Assembly (NCBI GenBank): GCA_030063045.1
Contig: JAQSEB010000054.1
Location: forward strand, 806,001-870,000
Origin: Pratylenchus scribneri
Lineage: Eukaryota > Nematoda > Chromadorea > Rhabditida > Pratylenchidae
Length of the DNA stretch: 64,000 nucleotides
Direction: 5' to 3'
The stretch's first letter is position 1. Each line of letters begins with the position of its first letter. This document shows positions 23,773 to 35,089 of this stretch, piece after piece. Below the pieces are notes generated by a model. That model ran no database searches. It was not told where the DNA came from and was given only the letters and a program-made list of their open reading frames with translations. The position numbers and the translations under genes are program-made.

Positions 23773-24018
23773 ATAAATTATTTGGCATTGGATGCATTGA
23801 ACTATTATGCCAAATCCGGAGGCCCAAATGCTCGACTGGCCGCCGAAATTTATTCAAAACTCAGGGAAAACTTGCTCAAAAATGTTGCAGAACAATTCGA
23901 AAAAACCGGCTTCTTTTGGGAAAATTACAATGACAAAACGGGCGAAGGAATGGGAACGAGGCCCTTCACCGGATGGACAACACTCATTTTAAATATACCA
24001 GCCGAAAAATTTGATTAA
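23773..24018 (+). pseudogene. Orphan last exon of mannosyl-oligosaccharide glucosidase (GH63)
   Basis: An 82-codon segment after a good acceptor (AAATTTAG): INYLALDALNYYAKSGG, YSKLRENLLKNV, FEKTGFFWENYNDKTGEGMG and RPFTGWTTLILNI. This is the C-terminal end of alpha-glucosidase I (MOGS), the ER enzyme that removes the outermost glucose from N-glycan precursors. It retains the WE.YDD/TG.G...PFTGWT signature. Nothing upstream up to the previous gene's stop (23333) codes for the rest, which is normally several hundred residues. It is therefore a duplicated gene fragment, the relic of a rearranged gene, or an assembly artefact. The frame is intact, which argues for recent origin. Confidence 0.8.
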
Positions 24019-24120
24019 TTTTAAACTCAATTTTATCTTCATACAAATGTGATAATTTATAAATATATTTATTTCCTGTTGTTGATAAATGTATAAATTT
24101 GATCGTGTTTAAATGAAAAA

Positions 24121-24193
24121 ATACATTAACAAAATCAGTGGATATCAAATTAGAGTAAACATTAACAAAATCAGTGGATATCAAATTAGAGTA
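24121..24193 (+). repeat. 36-bp direct duplication
   Basis: Two adjacent, almost identical copies of a block starting ACATTAACAAAATCAGTGG and ending AAATTAGAGTAA. Confidence 0.9.
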
Positions 24194-25225
24194 ATCAATC
24201 ATCTAGCATTTTTCCATCGTTAAAAATATAAATAATAAAATTAGAATTTCCAAAAAACTGGAAGTAGACCACCGAAGTAATAATTTATATTTATTATTCT
24301 GGCTGCTTAGATCACAAGATTTCGAAAATTTGGGATAATCCAATCCAGTCATCCTAATGTTTTTCATTTCCCAATTGCTTTCAATAAATTTGGCACAGAT
24401 TCATTTGTCAAGAAGAATTTTGTTAGCAAATTTGTTTAAGTGCATAGGAAAGACCCAAACCATTAGCCGCCAATTGACCTAAATCCCTTTTGGCCTCAAA
24501 AATTTTATCTAATTTATTGCCTCTTTGCCACCAATGAGCATCTGATCAAATTGCTCTGCTGGATGGATTGAGGCGAAATGGACAAAGAAGCATTTGGCCA
24601 TAGCAAAAAAGAAGCAGCAAATCATTTAGTGCCAATCCACAAAGAGAAATTAATTACGTTTGAATGAATCATTTCCTTCATTCCCTCCCCCCCCCCCCCC
24701 CCTCATTCTATCAAAACCCCTCGATTCTTTGCCAAATAAATTTCCAATTTTAGAATTGGATTCCTTTCATTTTTCTTTTTTTTTTCATTCATCAAAATGA
24801 CGAATAGAATGGAATTTGTTGGTGATTTGCCAACAATTTCTCCCTTTCATCGAATGCACCCAAATGGGGGAATAAATGAATGGACCGAATTGATGGTTGG
24901 GCGTAAAAATAAACAATGTTATTGAGGGCAAGTCTGCTGACTTTGGGCCCCGGCGGGGTCATATGAATTGTGAGATGGGCAAATTGGATGCAAAAAATGT
25001 GGAGGAAAAAGGTCAATTTATTGGAAAGGAATGGAGCATAAAATCGAGATTTAGAGTAATCAAAGTAGAGGAGATGGCAACATTTTCGAGAGGATTGTTA
25101 ATTGGAATGAAACGGAATAATCCTTAGGAATAATTTAATTTTATTTCATTATTTGCTTATTCTATTTTTTGTACTTCTATGTTGCTGGCTTTCTTCATAA
25201 CTTCTTCTTACAGCTAAACCAGGCG

Positions 25226-25435
25226 GAATTAAAACAGGTGGAATTATTCTAAGTTCGCCAGGCGGAATTATTCTAAGTTCGCCAGGCGGAATTATTCTAA
25301 GTTCGCCAGGCGGAATTATTCTAAGTTCGCCAGGCGGAATTATTCTAAGTTCGCCAGGCGGAATTAAAAGAGGCGGAATTATTCTAAGTTCGCCACTCGC
25401 CAGGCGGAATCAAAACAGGCGAATTTATTCTAACA
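25226..25435 (-). repeat. 24-bp satellite array, reverse orientation
   Basis: About eight units of the satellite on the opposite strand (GGCGGAATTATTCTAAGTTC). The first and last units are replaced by the short form that ends in AAAACAGG. It lies in a gene desert. Confidence 0.92.
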
Positions 25436-26344
25436 AGCTGTTTCCATCTGATTTTAGTCTATAATTTGATTAATTAACCTTAAGGCAAAAAACATCTTCT
25501 TGGCTCAATTTCTAAAAAATTTTCCATCATTCATTTTTCAATCTACTTTTCCTTTTTTTGCTTGGCCCATTTCCACTCATTTGTTGCCACGCATTTTTTT
25601 CTTCCCTCAGCTTTGACGACGACAATTGTCCAATTTTTTTTATCTTTCTGGTTCTGCAAAAATAGAAAATGAACGTAAAAAAGATGGATGAACGGAGGGG
25701 TTAAAGTTCCATCGAAGGGACACCCGCCGAGAGCTAACAGTTAACAAATGATCAGCTGACTTTGGGGGAAATGATCGCGGGCCAATAGCCAAAAGGAAAG
25801 AGAAGAAGGAAATGGGATGTGGAAATCCGAGGACAATTCAATCAGCCAAATTCTTCAATATATTTTATTTTGGAAAGTCAATTCAATTTCGAATTTGTCG
25901 ATTCAACTGAATTCCTTCATTTTTGACAATAAAGACAAAGCCGAGGAAAATCCATTGGAAAAGAGCTTGAATAAATATAAATTTGATATATTTTAATTTT
26001 TCATCTTTTCTACCCTTCCTTCCATTGAAATTTAAAAAAATTCGGATTTTGATGATTTTGTGGGCGTTGATGGGCTTGCCAGCCAAGCGGAAGTGTTGGG
26101 TGTGTGAATTTTTGAGGGCGATGATAATCCTTCTGCCAGCCGATGTGACCTGTCATCGGCCTTGCTCAAAAAAGGAATAATCCGTGTGGCAGGGCAACTA
26201 TTTTGAAATGCATGAATATGTTCATGGGGAAGGTGAGGTCGTTTTCCGCCGGTGGGCAAAATATTTGGTTGTGTTACTCATTCAGATTTCATTATTTTTT
26301 ACTCTTGACACTTTCATCATTCTCGAAATGGGATATTCCCGGCC

Positions 26345-26635
26345 GTTCTTTTTGGCCATAGTTCTACAAGGAAACAACCAATTCAAGAAGGCGATATGCC
26401 ATTTGAAAGCCCTAATGTTATTCTAAAAATTGGCTTTTCTAATTGTTTTGGAAATGTTAAAATAATTTGTAAAAAAGCGTCTTTCCTCTAAACATGGATT
26501 TATTCCATTCAGAGACATGTAAACTCTTTTAAAAAGATGGATTTATAAAATAAGAAAAAACCAAATTATAGAGGACATTTAGGGCTTTCGGGATGGTATA
26601 TGGCCTTCAAGATTGGCAATTTCCTCCCTCGCTGA
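26345..26635. mobile_element. Foldback element family C
   Basis: Left: TTTTTGGCCATAGTTC, AACCAATTCAAGAAGGCGAT, GCCATTTGAAAGCCC. Right: GGACATTTAGGGCTTTC, GGTATATGGCCTTC. Intergenic copy. Confidence 0.75.
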
Positions 26636-28162
26636 GATTTGGACGAAAATATAGCCTCTGAAGATAATACTCATCAATCAGTTGTGCCTTTGCTCTACCG
26701 CATAATTTTAAAACAATTTTTCCTATTTCCACTTCACGTGAATCTCGTAAACTTTGTTCTATTTTAATTTTAAACCATTCATTCAATGTCAATTTCCATT
26801 CATCCCTCAGCCAAAAATCCCCTCAAATCCTCCGCTTAATTTTCCTCTCCATTTTAAAATATCCTCCACTCATCTTCTGGCTTTTTCCAATTTTTTCTTC
26901 TTTCAAGCAGCAAAAGCAGCTGATCTGGGGCTCTTCCCATTGCCCCCCCCCCAAACTAAATCCTCACAGAAAATTCACAATCCACAGCCGGCTGGCTGAA
27001 TCTCATTCGACGCTGTCCGCCCCCGCCCTTTGCCCGGGGATCCTCAATCTTTTTTTTGCCTATTTGCCCTATCCTAAATCCTTTCGAAATTTTCCACTTT
27101 TTTAAAGAGAGAAATGTCCATTAAAACAGCAAATGTTCGTCAATGATTTGGCTGTTCTCGATGAATTTTATTTCATCTCATAAATGCCTTTTTTTCCCAA
27201 ATTTTAATTGTCATAAGAGTTAGAAATGGGCACGAATTTATTTAAATTGCTTTATTCAATGTTCGATCCATTAAAAAATTGAACAAATTCTATCATTTTT
27301 CCTTAAATTAAACCATTTAACTTCCAATTTAAAATTTATTCTTTTATGTCCTTTCCATCTTCCGACATGGCCATATCCTTTGAGTATGGCCATAAATTTA
27401 TTTATGAAATTTCTTAAAATATTGAACAATTCACTTCATTTTATTTCCTTTTCATCAATCCAATTTAAATATTTCACAATTTATTCTTTTTCTTCTTCAA
27501 ACCATGGGACATCAGTTGGGCCAATTCCCCTTTTCTTCACTCTCGAACACTGCAGCTGCCCCTGCTGATCGCCCTTTTCCCTTCATTCTTTGTCCAAGAG
27601 AGGATTCCCCAATGATGAACAAAATTTCCGGTCCCGCCCAGCCGATTTGGCCTATTGGGGGTTCATGAGCCCTTTCTCCCTCCCACTCCTTTCTTTATTC
27701 TGAACAGGGCCAAAAGGCGTTCATTCTTCGCCTCACTCAGTTTTCACAAATGACGATCACAGCTGTTCCACAAAGTGGGCGGGGGATAAATGAGAAGGAA
27801 GGAAGGAAGAAAAAGGGGAATTATGGGGCGAAAGGGAGAATAAAATTGAGTTGGCCAAGCCCCAGGCCAAGTCATTTCCACTAATCAGCCAGAAAGCAGC
27901 ATAGAGGGCGCCCGAGGGCAAGAATTCAAGACAGCAATCCATCCAACTGTCCCCATTAAATCCCTCAAATCCCCTAATCAAGCAAAGCCAACATTGAATT
28001 GCTTGAATTCTTTCCAATTATTTCATATTTTTAATTCCATTTCACAATAGAAAAGTTCTCTAAATTGTCGCCACCATTGGCTCGCTAATCTCCAAGTGTT
28101 CCAAGTGCCAATCTAAAAATCCCCAAGGCCAAAACCAACAATCACAAAAAGAAGCCGCAACA

Positions 28163-29548
28163 ATGTCTGCCGAACAAGAGCAAGGAAATGTGAAAGGTCA
28201 ACAACAAGAACAACAACAAGCCGCTGAACCTGTGCCAGCCGAAGCACCGCCAGCCCCCGAGGCTGAGGCCGCCGCTGCTCCAGCTGAACCAGCACCCGAG
28301 GTAAGGAAGTGGGAAAAAGTAGTTCCAAACTTAGTATTTTACCGGCTGGCAGCACTTTTCTTTAAGAAGCATTGTCACATGTCATACCTTTGGGCCTTAT
28401 TGACAGCCGGGGGTATTTTTGTACATAGGAAACGGCTGCCAACCACTAAAATACTTAGTTTGGAATTATGGGTAATTGCTATCGATGATGGCATATTTTC
28501 TACATAGGTGCCTGCTGAAGCTCCAGTTGAAGAAGCCCCAGCAGCTGCCCCAGCGGAGGAAGCCCCGGCAGCCCCACCTGCGGCCGAAGTTGAGCAAATG
28601 AGTTTGGAGGAAGCGGCACCACCGGCACCAGCCGCCGAAGCCCCAGCTGCCGAATGTGCCGCTGAACAACCACCAGCAGCTGAGGCACCCGTGGAGGAAG
28701 CCGTTCCACCACCACAGGAAGCACCGGGTAAGTCCAAAATATTCAGATTTTCCGTGATTAATTTGTGCCATTTTTAGTGGTCAGCGAAGAGCCACCAGCA
28801 GCTCCAGCCCAAGAGGAGGCACCGGCGGCGGCACCAGAAGCTCCAGGTGGGGAAAGGATTTTAGGTACCTAATTGAAATTTGTGTAATTTTAGTGGAAGA
28901 GGCACCAGCGGCCCCTGAAGCTGCCCCAGAAGCCACACCGGAAGCCGCCTCCGAGCCTGCCCCAGAAGCCCCCGCTGAAGTCGCCCCAGAGGCTGCGCCA
29001 GAAGCCGCTCCTGAAGCCCAAGAAGCTGCACCACCAGCGGAAGAAGTAGGATGGGTCTACAAAAAATGCCAAAAAATGATATTTTGTCGAAAAAGGAATT
29101 AATTTGTTGAAAACTTTTTGTGAGAAATTATATATTTTTGAGGCAATTAACTTGGCCCAATATATTGGGATTGGGATTAGGATTAGGCTTAAGGGCTAGC
29201 CTAAAATTAGGGCGTTCTTAGCTCTTGGAAAATAGGAATCTTAAAGAAGTCTAATTTGGCCAAATTATATGGTCTCAAAAAAATTTAAATTTTGAAACGA
29301 AAAAGTTTTCGGCAATTTAATACATTTCAAAAATAATTTTAATCCGATTTCTAAGGCACCCGCTGCTCCAGCTGCTGAAGAGAGCCCTGCTGCCCCTGCT
29401 GAACCTGCTCCGGAGTGCCAGGCACCAGGTAGTATCATAATTTATGTAATAAAATAAAATTATTTTCCTCATTAAAGCGCCAGAAGAAGCGGCTGCTGCC
29501 CCAGCTGCCCCGGCCGAGGAGTCTGCTCCAGCCGAAGTTGTGGCTTAA
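28163..29548 (+). CDS. Ala/Pro/Glu-rich low-complexity protein
   Basis: Exons: 28163-28300, 28508-28727, 28778-28846, 28894-29045, 29356-29428 and 29478-29548 give 240 codons plus stop. After MSAEQEQGNVKGQQQEQQQ the protein is almost entirely Ala, Pro and Glu in short repeats (PAEAP, EEAPAAP, EAAPEATPEAASEP, APAEVAPEAAPEAA). There is no signal peptide or membrane segment, and few positively charged residues apart from one Lys near the start. All six exons join in frame with conventional splice sites, so the gene is probably real. The composition suggests an extended, disordered, acidic protein. I do not recognise an orthologue and give no function. Exons are GC-rich against AT-rich introns; intron 4 carries repeat family D. 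Confidence 0.8.
29130..29320. repeat. Dispersed repeat family D, in the Ala/Pro/Glu-gene intron 4
   Basis: Left end TATATTTTTGAGGC with AACTTGGCCC; right end TTTGGCCAAATTATATGG. The centre GGATTAGGCTTAAGGGCTAG resembles degenerate telomeric sequence. Confidence 0.65.
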
Positions 29549-31244
29549 ATTTGCGGGGAAAAACAACACCAGAAAACATGGAAGAATGTAATAAAACGAC
29601 GATACAAAAATAATTTGCCGCGGCTGATGAGGATTTTTTGGGAGAATGTTATGGACGAATTTTGGGAAGGGAAATGTGCGCATAGATGTGTGCTCCTGTG
29701 GACTTTCAAATATGTACAAAAATGTTTTTGATGGCATCCCAGAGCATTCATTGTGTTTGTTGCCGTATCCAACCCTTTCATCCATTTTCATGTCCCCCAC
29801 ATTTTCTCATTTTGATCTGATCGGTCAAGACCCCTCCCCCCTTCCCCACATCCATCGAATATATTTTTATTTTTTGTGTGTGCCTCCCCCACCCCCATTC
29901 ATTCATTGAAAATTGATTTGATTGATGTGCAACAAAATTATTAATAAATTGTAAAAGTTGGCCAATTTCTTATTTGAATATGATCAGCTGGGCGGATTGA
30001 TAATGATAAGAAAAGTTACAATGAAATTCAGGGGCAAAATTGAGGCATATTTTACTTTTACAGTATATTAATTTCCATTCTCCACATTAGATTGTTTCCT
30101 TGGGGCTCAATCAGAATTTGGAGAGAGAATGAGAACAAGGGAAATTAATGGAAATTCTTTTGGTCACATTGATTGGGAAAGGAGAAGGAGAAAACAGAAA
30201 ATGCCATCTACTTTCTACTATACTAAAAGGAAATGTGGAAAAATATAATTAAATTGGATGAATAGGAAAGCGGTTAAAATGGTTGAACAAATTTGATTTG
30301 TCATTTTTATTGATGATTTCTGGCAAATGATTGATTGGATGTTTCATCGATCCGATTAATAGAGGCTTTTAAAGGCAAATTTGTTTTTTCAAAGTATAAT
30401 ATTGAATTTTAAAGAACATCGTTGTTAAACTGAATACAATATTTTCGCAATCAACGTTAAAAATAATGGTCCGGCAAATTCTTGCAATATAAGCGATTTT
30501 AGTTGAAGTATTGGCATTTACATAGATCCTGTTAATGGTTAAAAGTAATTGAATTTGAATAAATTTTATTAAAAGGATTAATTTAATTTTTAATTCTCAT
30601 TTCTTTCTTTCCCTTCTCAAAATAATTGTCAAATATTCCACTATGCCTTCGGCATCAATCCAAGTCTCATCAAATAAAAATACGACATAGAATATACTGT
30701 AACATTGGAAAAGTCCAAAATATCCTCTACAATTTGACCTTTTTAAATTTTATAAAATTAAATTTTTAAATTATATTTTCTTTGATTAAAATATTTGGCG
30801 ATAATTATTAAATAAAACTATATTTTGGTGAGGAATTAATTGAGGAGATACCTTTTAATTTTCAGCTGTATACGAATAAGAATTGTGCCGACAATTTCTC
30901 AGATCAACTAATATCTCATAGGGAAATAACTGGTGCAAAAAAAACAATTATTTGCAGAAGAATTTTTCAAAACTATCAAAGTTTTCTAAATTTCTCCTGT
31001 TTTACTGTGCACAATAATGGAGGAAAACATACGTTGTATGAAAGAATTATTTTAAAAATTGACACAAATTTTAAAATGTAATAATAAATAGACATTGGTC
31101 CAGATATTTTGGGCATTTATTTATTTTTTTTTTGTATGCCAATTAACAATCGTTTTTTTATAATCTTATCAATCATTATCCAAATCATTATCCAATATTA
31201 TATCCAATATTATTTTGCATTTTCATGGTCCATATTCCGCCCCA
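29549..31244. other. Spacer containing a decayed cyanase 3'-end copy
   Basis: The first 400 bp after the Ala/Pro/Glu gene are probably its 3' UTR (AATAAA at about 29943). No new gene is visible. Positions about 30460-30800 duplicate the last codons and 3' flank of the cyanase gene found 6 kb downstream. Confidence 0.6.
30460..30800 (+). pseudogene. Truncated copy of the cyanase 3' end and its flank
   Basis: Positions 30474-30505 repeat the last cyanase codons (GGTCCGGCAAATTCTTG, then AAGCGATTTTAG) with one substitution before the stop. The similarity continues through the 3' flank: GAATTTGAATAAATTTT, TATGCCTTCGGCATCA, CGACATAGAA and ATACTGTAACATTG all recur in order at 36290-36640. Nothing upstream of the last ten or so codons is retained. 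It is a segmental duplicate that lost the body of the gene. Confidence 0.85.
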
Positions 31245-32216
31245 TCAAACTTCTTTGCCCAGACATTGGGAAATCATTTTGGCTACTGTATGCGAAATGG
31301 AATTCATTGCTTCGTTTCCTCCACTGCCAATTTCGACAAACATTATCATCACTTCCATGTTTGTCAATTTGTTGTCCCCATCCAAGTCAACTAGCTGGTA
31401 AAATAGCTTTTTAAATTTTTATTAAATTTTTTTATTTTAATATTTATTAAAAAATTTAAATAGTTTTTAATTCATTTTTTAAAATTTATTTATTACTGAC
31501 AATGAAAACATTGTTATTAGTTATTCTTTTGGAAGTCATTGAATTTGGCGAAAACATTTCATGTCGAAAAATAATATATTTTTTAGGCCATATAACTTGG
31601 CCAAATCAGACTTCTTTAAGATTCTCTTAACCCTAGCCCTTAGCCCCTAATCCCATGCCGGTCCTGAACCTAGCCCTAGCCCTAAACCCTTAGTTAAGTT
31701 ATATGGCCTCAAAAATATAATATTTTTCGCACGAAAGATTGTTGCCAAATTCAATGTTTTTTTTCGCCAAATTAATATTATCTCTTATTCTGTTTCCCAT
31801 TCGAACCTTAAAAGCTGCATCCATTTCCGATTCCTCCTTGTGCAAACCATAAATAAATGGCATCATAAATTCTTCCGGTGTGATGAATCCGTCTCCGTTC
31901 ATATCAACTATATTAAATTTTGCCTTTACATTTGCCACAGAAATATTCTCTGGCTTCTCTTTAAATTTGGGAATTATTTTCCATTTTCCTTCAAAAAACC
32001 GACCGTACTCCTTTACCATTGCAAGAAACTCCTCAAACTGAAGCTCTCCATCCCTGTTTATGTCTCTAAGCTTGAACTCATAGCCTCCACCCTTTTGCCC
32101 GTTTTCTTGTGCGCATTTATAGATCTTCTGGCGGGCTGCCTTCAATTCCGCCATAGTCAGACCGCTGTCGTTGTTTAAATCAATGGCCTTGAAGGCAGCA
32201 GAAACTTCTTGCCAGG
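31245..32216 (-). CDS. Four-EF-hand calcium-binding protein (5' partial)
   Basis: Minus-strand exons 31807-32216 and 31245-31394 are visible, about 185 codons to the TGA. Four EF-hand loops can be read: DLNNDSGLTMAE, DINRDGELQFEE, DMNGDGFITPEE and DLDGDNKLTNME. All have acidic residues at positions 1, 3, 5 and 12, except that the first two and the third use Asn at position 3. The spacing gives two EF pairs separated by FFEGKWKIIPKFKEKPENISVANV. The first visible exon begins with two bases of a split codon (then WQEVSAAFKAI), so at least one upstream exon exists; I could not find it, and so cannot say whether the protein has a signal peptide. The intron 31395-31806 holds a family D element. 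It is a calmodulin-superfamily member, not calmodulin itself. Confidence 0.85.
31555..31770. repeat. Dispersed repeat family D, EF-hand gene intron
   Basis: Near-perfect inverted ends: AAATAATATATTTTTTAGGC and GGCCATATAACTTGGCC at the left, AGTTATATGGCCTC and AAATATAATATTTTTCG at the right. The centre contains CCCTAGCCC runs. Confidence 0.75.
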
Positions 32217-32789
32217 CTGCAAATATTATTAAAATAATGATCAGTACAATTTATTTTTCTTTAATTAAACAAGGTTTGGAGCAATGGATAATATGCTTGT
32301 GTTGTTGCCAAATTTTAAAAATTAAATTAATAAGGTTTTCCGAATTAAATTTGAGTCAAATTTAATTCAAATATTCGACTAAATTTAAGGCAAAATTCTG
32401 TTACTGTTGAGTCAAATGTTTATCAAAATTATAGGCAAAATTCTCTTTTTTTTTGAAAATTTAACCGAAATTGATTCAAATTTAATCCATTTTTCTATTT
32501 CAGCATTAAGTAAAAATGTAATCGGGATATTCGCTGAAAAATAACGGACTTTTCTTTCTCATTAGCAGACAAAAAAGCAAATTTATATATCTTTATTTAC
32601 CGTAAAACTTCCATTAGAAGTCCCCTCATCGAAAAATGTATGTCAAAAATAACCAATTTAAAGATGAAATTAGGCCGAAATAAGCATTTTTTGACTCAAA
32701 AAAATTCAAAAAAATTCCCACTCGGAGTGTCTCTGAAATTTATAAGCCCCGGGGCTTATAATAGAAGTTTTACGGTATATGCATATTGC
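32217..32789. other. AT-rich spacer upstream of the EF-hand exons
   Basis: Should contain the first exon of the EF-hand gene but none was identified. A short inverted-repeat element occupies 32599-32777. Confidence 0.45.
32599..32777. mobile_element. Short terminal-inverted-repeat element
   Basis: Ends TACCGTAAAACTTCCATTAG and its near complement, the segment ending ATAGAAGTTTTACGGTA. About 180 bp, no coding capacity. Confidence 0.65.
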
Positions 32790-33031
32790 ATATGACCAAC
32801 CCTGGTCAACGGGATACGAGTGCACCAAGCTCAAGAGACTGCATCGAAAGATGATCAATGCAGAAATTAGTAAGATTGAAAATGAATTAATAGTCATCAT
32901 TAATTTTGATAAATTTATTTGCATATTTATTTTTTGAGACTGCAAAATTTCCACACTTATAATTTATAGTGTCCAATACTGATGGACAGCCAGCAGCCAC
33001 TATAACGAAATATAGAGGAGCTTTGGAGTTG
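32790..33031 (+). CDS. Unidentified exon pair (fragment)
   Basis: Two possible exons: about 32790-32869 (YDQPWSTGYECTKLKRLHRK, then MINAEI) and 32970-33031 (SNTDGQPAATITKYRGALEL). They join in frame through a consensus GTAAG donor and a TTTATAG acceptor, and another GTAATA donor follows. I do not recognise the protein, and found no start or further exons; a foldback element follows immediately. It could be a relic. Confidence 0.3.
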
Positions 33032-33089
33032 GTAATATTTTTTTTTAAAGAGATAATATTAATTTGTCCAAAATCTTTCCGTACTGCGA

Positions 33090-33432
33090 CACTTGCGGAC
33101 CCGACACTTGCGGACGAAATGGTCTGGAGTCGAAGGTGGTAAAGCTGGAATGGCATTGTTAAAAGCATTTTATTAGGCATAAAATTAGCTACAAAATGAC
33201 ATCAAAAGTTTTTATCAATGTTGAATATTCACCGAGTTATGGGCAAAAAACCATCAAAATCGCGATTTTAATTAAATCAACAGTTTTTAGGCCATAACTT
33301 GGTGAATATTCAATATTGGCCAATACTTTTGATGTTATTTTGTAGCTAATTTTATGCCTAATAATATGCTATAAACAGTGCTACTCTAGCTTTAGCACCT
33401 TCGGCTCCAGACAGTTCTGTCCGCAAGTGTCG
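33090..33432. mobile_element. Foldback element with CGACACTTGCGGAC ends
   Basis: Arms of about 130 bp: the left has CGACACTTGCGGAC twice, then GGTCTGGAGTCGAAGGTGGT and AGGCATAAAATTAGC; the right has their complements, ending TCTGTCCGCAAGTGTCG. The loop is short, around TCAAAATCGCGATTTT. No coding capacity. Confidence 0.85.
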
Positions 33433-33454
33433 GCCAACCAATCTTTGTTGAAAA

Positions 33455-33615
33455 ATAATATATTTTTGAGGCCATATAACTTGGCCCTAACTAGGGGTTT
33501 AGGGCTATAGTTAAGGGAATCTTAAAGAAGTCTGATTTGGCCAAGTTACATGGTCTCGAAAATATAATATTTTTCGACACGAAAAGTTTTCTCCAAATTC
33601 AGTGTTTTTTTCGCC
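33455..33615. repeat. Dispersed repeat family D
   Basis: GAGGCCATATAACTTGGCCC at the left and TTTGGCCAAGTTACATGG at the right, flanked outside by AATAATATATTTTT and AAATATAATATTTTTCG. Confidence 0.75.
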
Positions 33616-34087
33616 AAATTAAATGACTCCCTTTTTTAAATGGACTGAAGATAGGATTATATTTAGAGATGGGCATTTTTTTAGTAGATCAGCGATTTTT
33701 TTTAACCAAATAGGGAAAAAAGAATTAGCGTTTGTTCTTGGCCAAATATTATCTTATGCAAAAAGAATTATTCATATAATTTAATATAAAACGATGAAAA
33801 TGGTGTGAATTATGTGTGTATAGATGAAATTGCATCAGTTTTAAAAATCTTTTATAAATAGAAAGAGAAAGGACAAACGGTTGTTACACTTTACACAATA
33901 GTAAACACAATTTATTTCCGAAAATGAACAATTTTTTGCCAAAAAATTTTGTTTATTGAATTCGTTCCACTATATGTTCACATTTCACACCAAACATCAT
34001 TTCCACTTCCCATCTTATTATTTTCTGTTTCGGTCAAAATATCAAGAAATAGGCAAACACATCTAATTTATTTTAAATTTGGTCATT

Positions 34088-34370
34088 ATGAAAAATATTT
34101 ATAAAGTTATGAATTTAGAGAACTTCCAAGGAACTCGTATAAAAAGGGAAAATGCAAGCCATGAGGAAAAAACTGATTTATTAGAAATGGGGCTGAATTC
34201 CTTATCGGTGTTACCATGCATTTCCATATTTTTTGCCTCAACGCTCAACCTCAATCCATTTCCGGGTCTGCATCAACTGGATGCCAAAAAAATGCACAAA
34301 TTGCTGGAAAAAATTTTGGCCACGAAATTTGCTTCCACTATTAAAAATGTCTCCCGTCTTTTCGTTTGGT
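34088..34370 (+). CDS. Possible first exon of an unidentified gene
   Basis: An open frame starting MKNIYKVMNLENFQGTRIKR runs about 94 codons and meets a good donor, TTTG|GTAAGAAG, at about 34371. Codons look biased rather than random (FPGLHQLDAKKMHKLLEKIL). I find no continuation exon and no known domain. It may be a real exon, a relic, or chance. Confidence 0.3.
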
Positions 34371-34454
34371 AAGAAGCAAAAAAAATAATTTGCCTATGGG
34401 AAAAGAAAAGAGAATATAGTATTTCAATTCCTCTTGTGAAATCGAGGTAGATAT

Positions 34455-34563
34455 GTTGCAGCTAATTTGCGGAATTAGCTAATCCCGGGAATAGCTAGAT
34501 AAAACGCGGCACATTTTAGCTAGCTATCCCGGGATTAGCTAATTCCGCAAATTAGCTGCAACA
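34455..34563. mobile_element. Short perfect hairpin element, possible GATA target duplication
   Basis: A 45-bp arm (TGTTGCAGCTAATTTGCGGA, then ATTAGCTAATCCCGGGA) is repeated in complement at the right end with a loop of about 15-20 bp. GATA flanks both ends. It could fold into a very stable stem. Confidence 0.85.
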
Positions 34564-35089
34564 GATACACCCCTTCTTCAATAAGCATAGCAGCAGAGGA
34601 TAAAATTTACAGATCAAGGAAATTGTATTAATTGGGTATATTATTTTAATGGGAAATTTCGGCAACCAATCAGATCAACATAATGATTTCTTTGGAATTT
34701 AAAAAATTTGATTTACATAAAAACAACTTCCAAATTTGCAATGAATAAAAAAAAATTAGCTTAAATGTAACACAAAATTTTTTTAATTTAATCCATCTTC
34801 TTTTTTCCCTTTCATCTGTGCAAATGGAAGTGGATGGATGAGATCAATTTCGGCACGCGATTTATTTGATGGATTTGTTATGTTAACCTAGATCACTGGC
34901 GCCGTCAAAATTCTCGTTGCTTCTTTTCAGCATTTGTACTTTTTGGTTTTTGTGCTTTCATTAGACGGAATTAGTGATCAATGTTTTTTATTCTTAAATT
35001 GATCCATCTCTTTTAGGGTGGTCTCTTTTTGACATTCCATGGAAAAAAATAAAAATTCTTTCTATTTGATGATAGATAAAATTTTAATT

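Larger units (their letters stand above)
24019..28162. other. Gene-poor 4.1-kb region
   Basis: No convincing coding exon. It holds a duplicated 36-bp block (24121-24193), a poly-C run (about 24688-24704), a small 24-bp satellite array (25226-25435) and a family C foldback element (26345-26635). Open frames here (60-86 codons) lack domain signals and good splice context. The last few hundred bases precede the Ala/Pro/Glu-rich gene and should contain its promoter. Confidence 0.6.

Noticed and set aside
28375..28771. Long minus-strand frames rich in Gly/Ser/Ala or Trp/Arg
   Set aside because: Shadows of the GC-rich Ala/Pro/Glu exons, whose composition removes stops on the other strand.
31640..31700. 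Telomere-like CCCTAGCCCT/TTAGGGCTAGG blocks
   Set aside because: They are the centres of family D repeats, flanked by inverted ends, and occur in several introns; not telomeric arrays.
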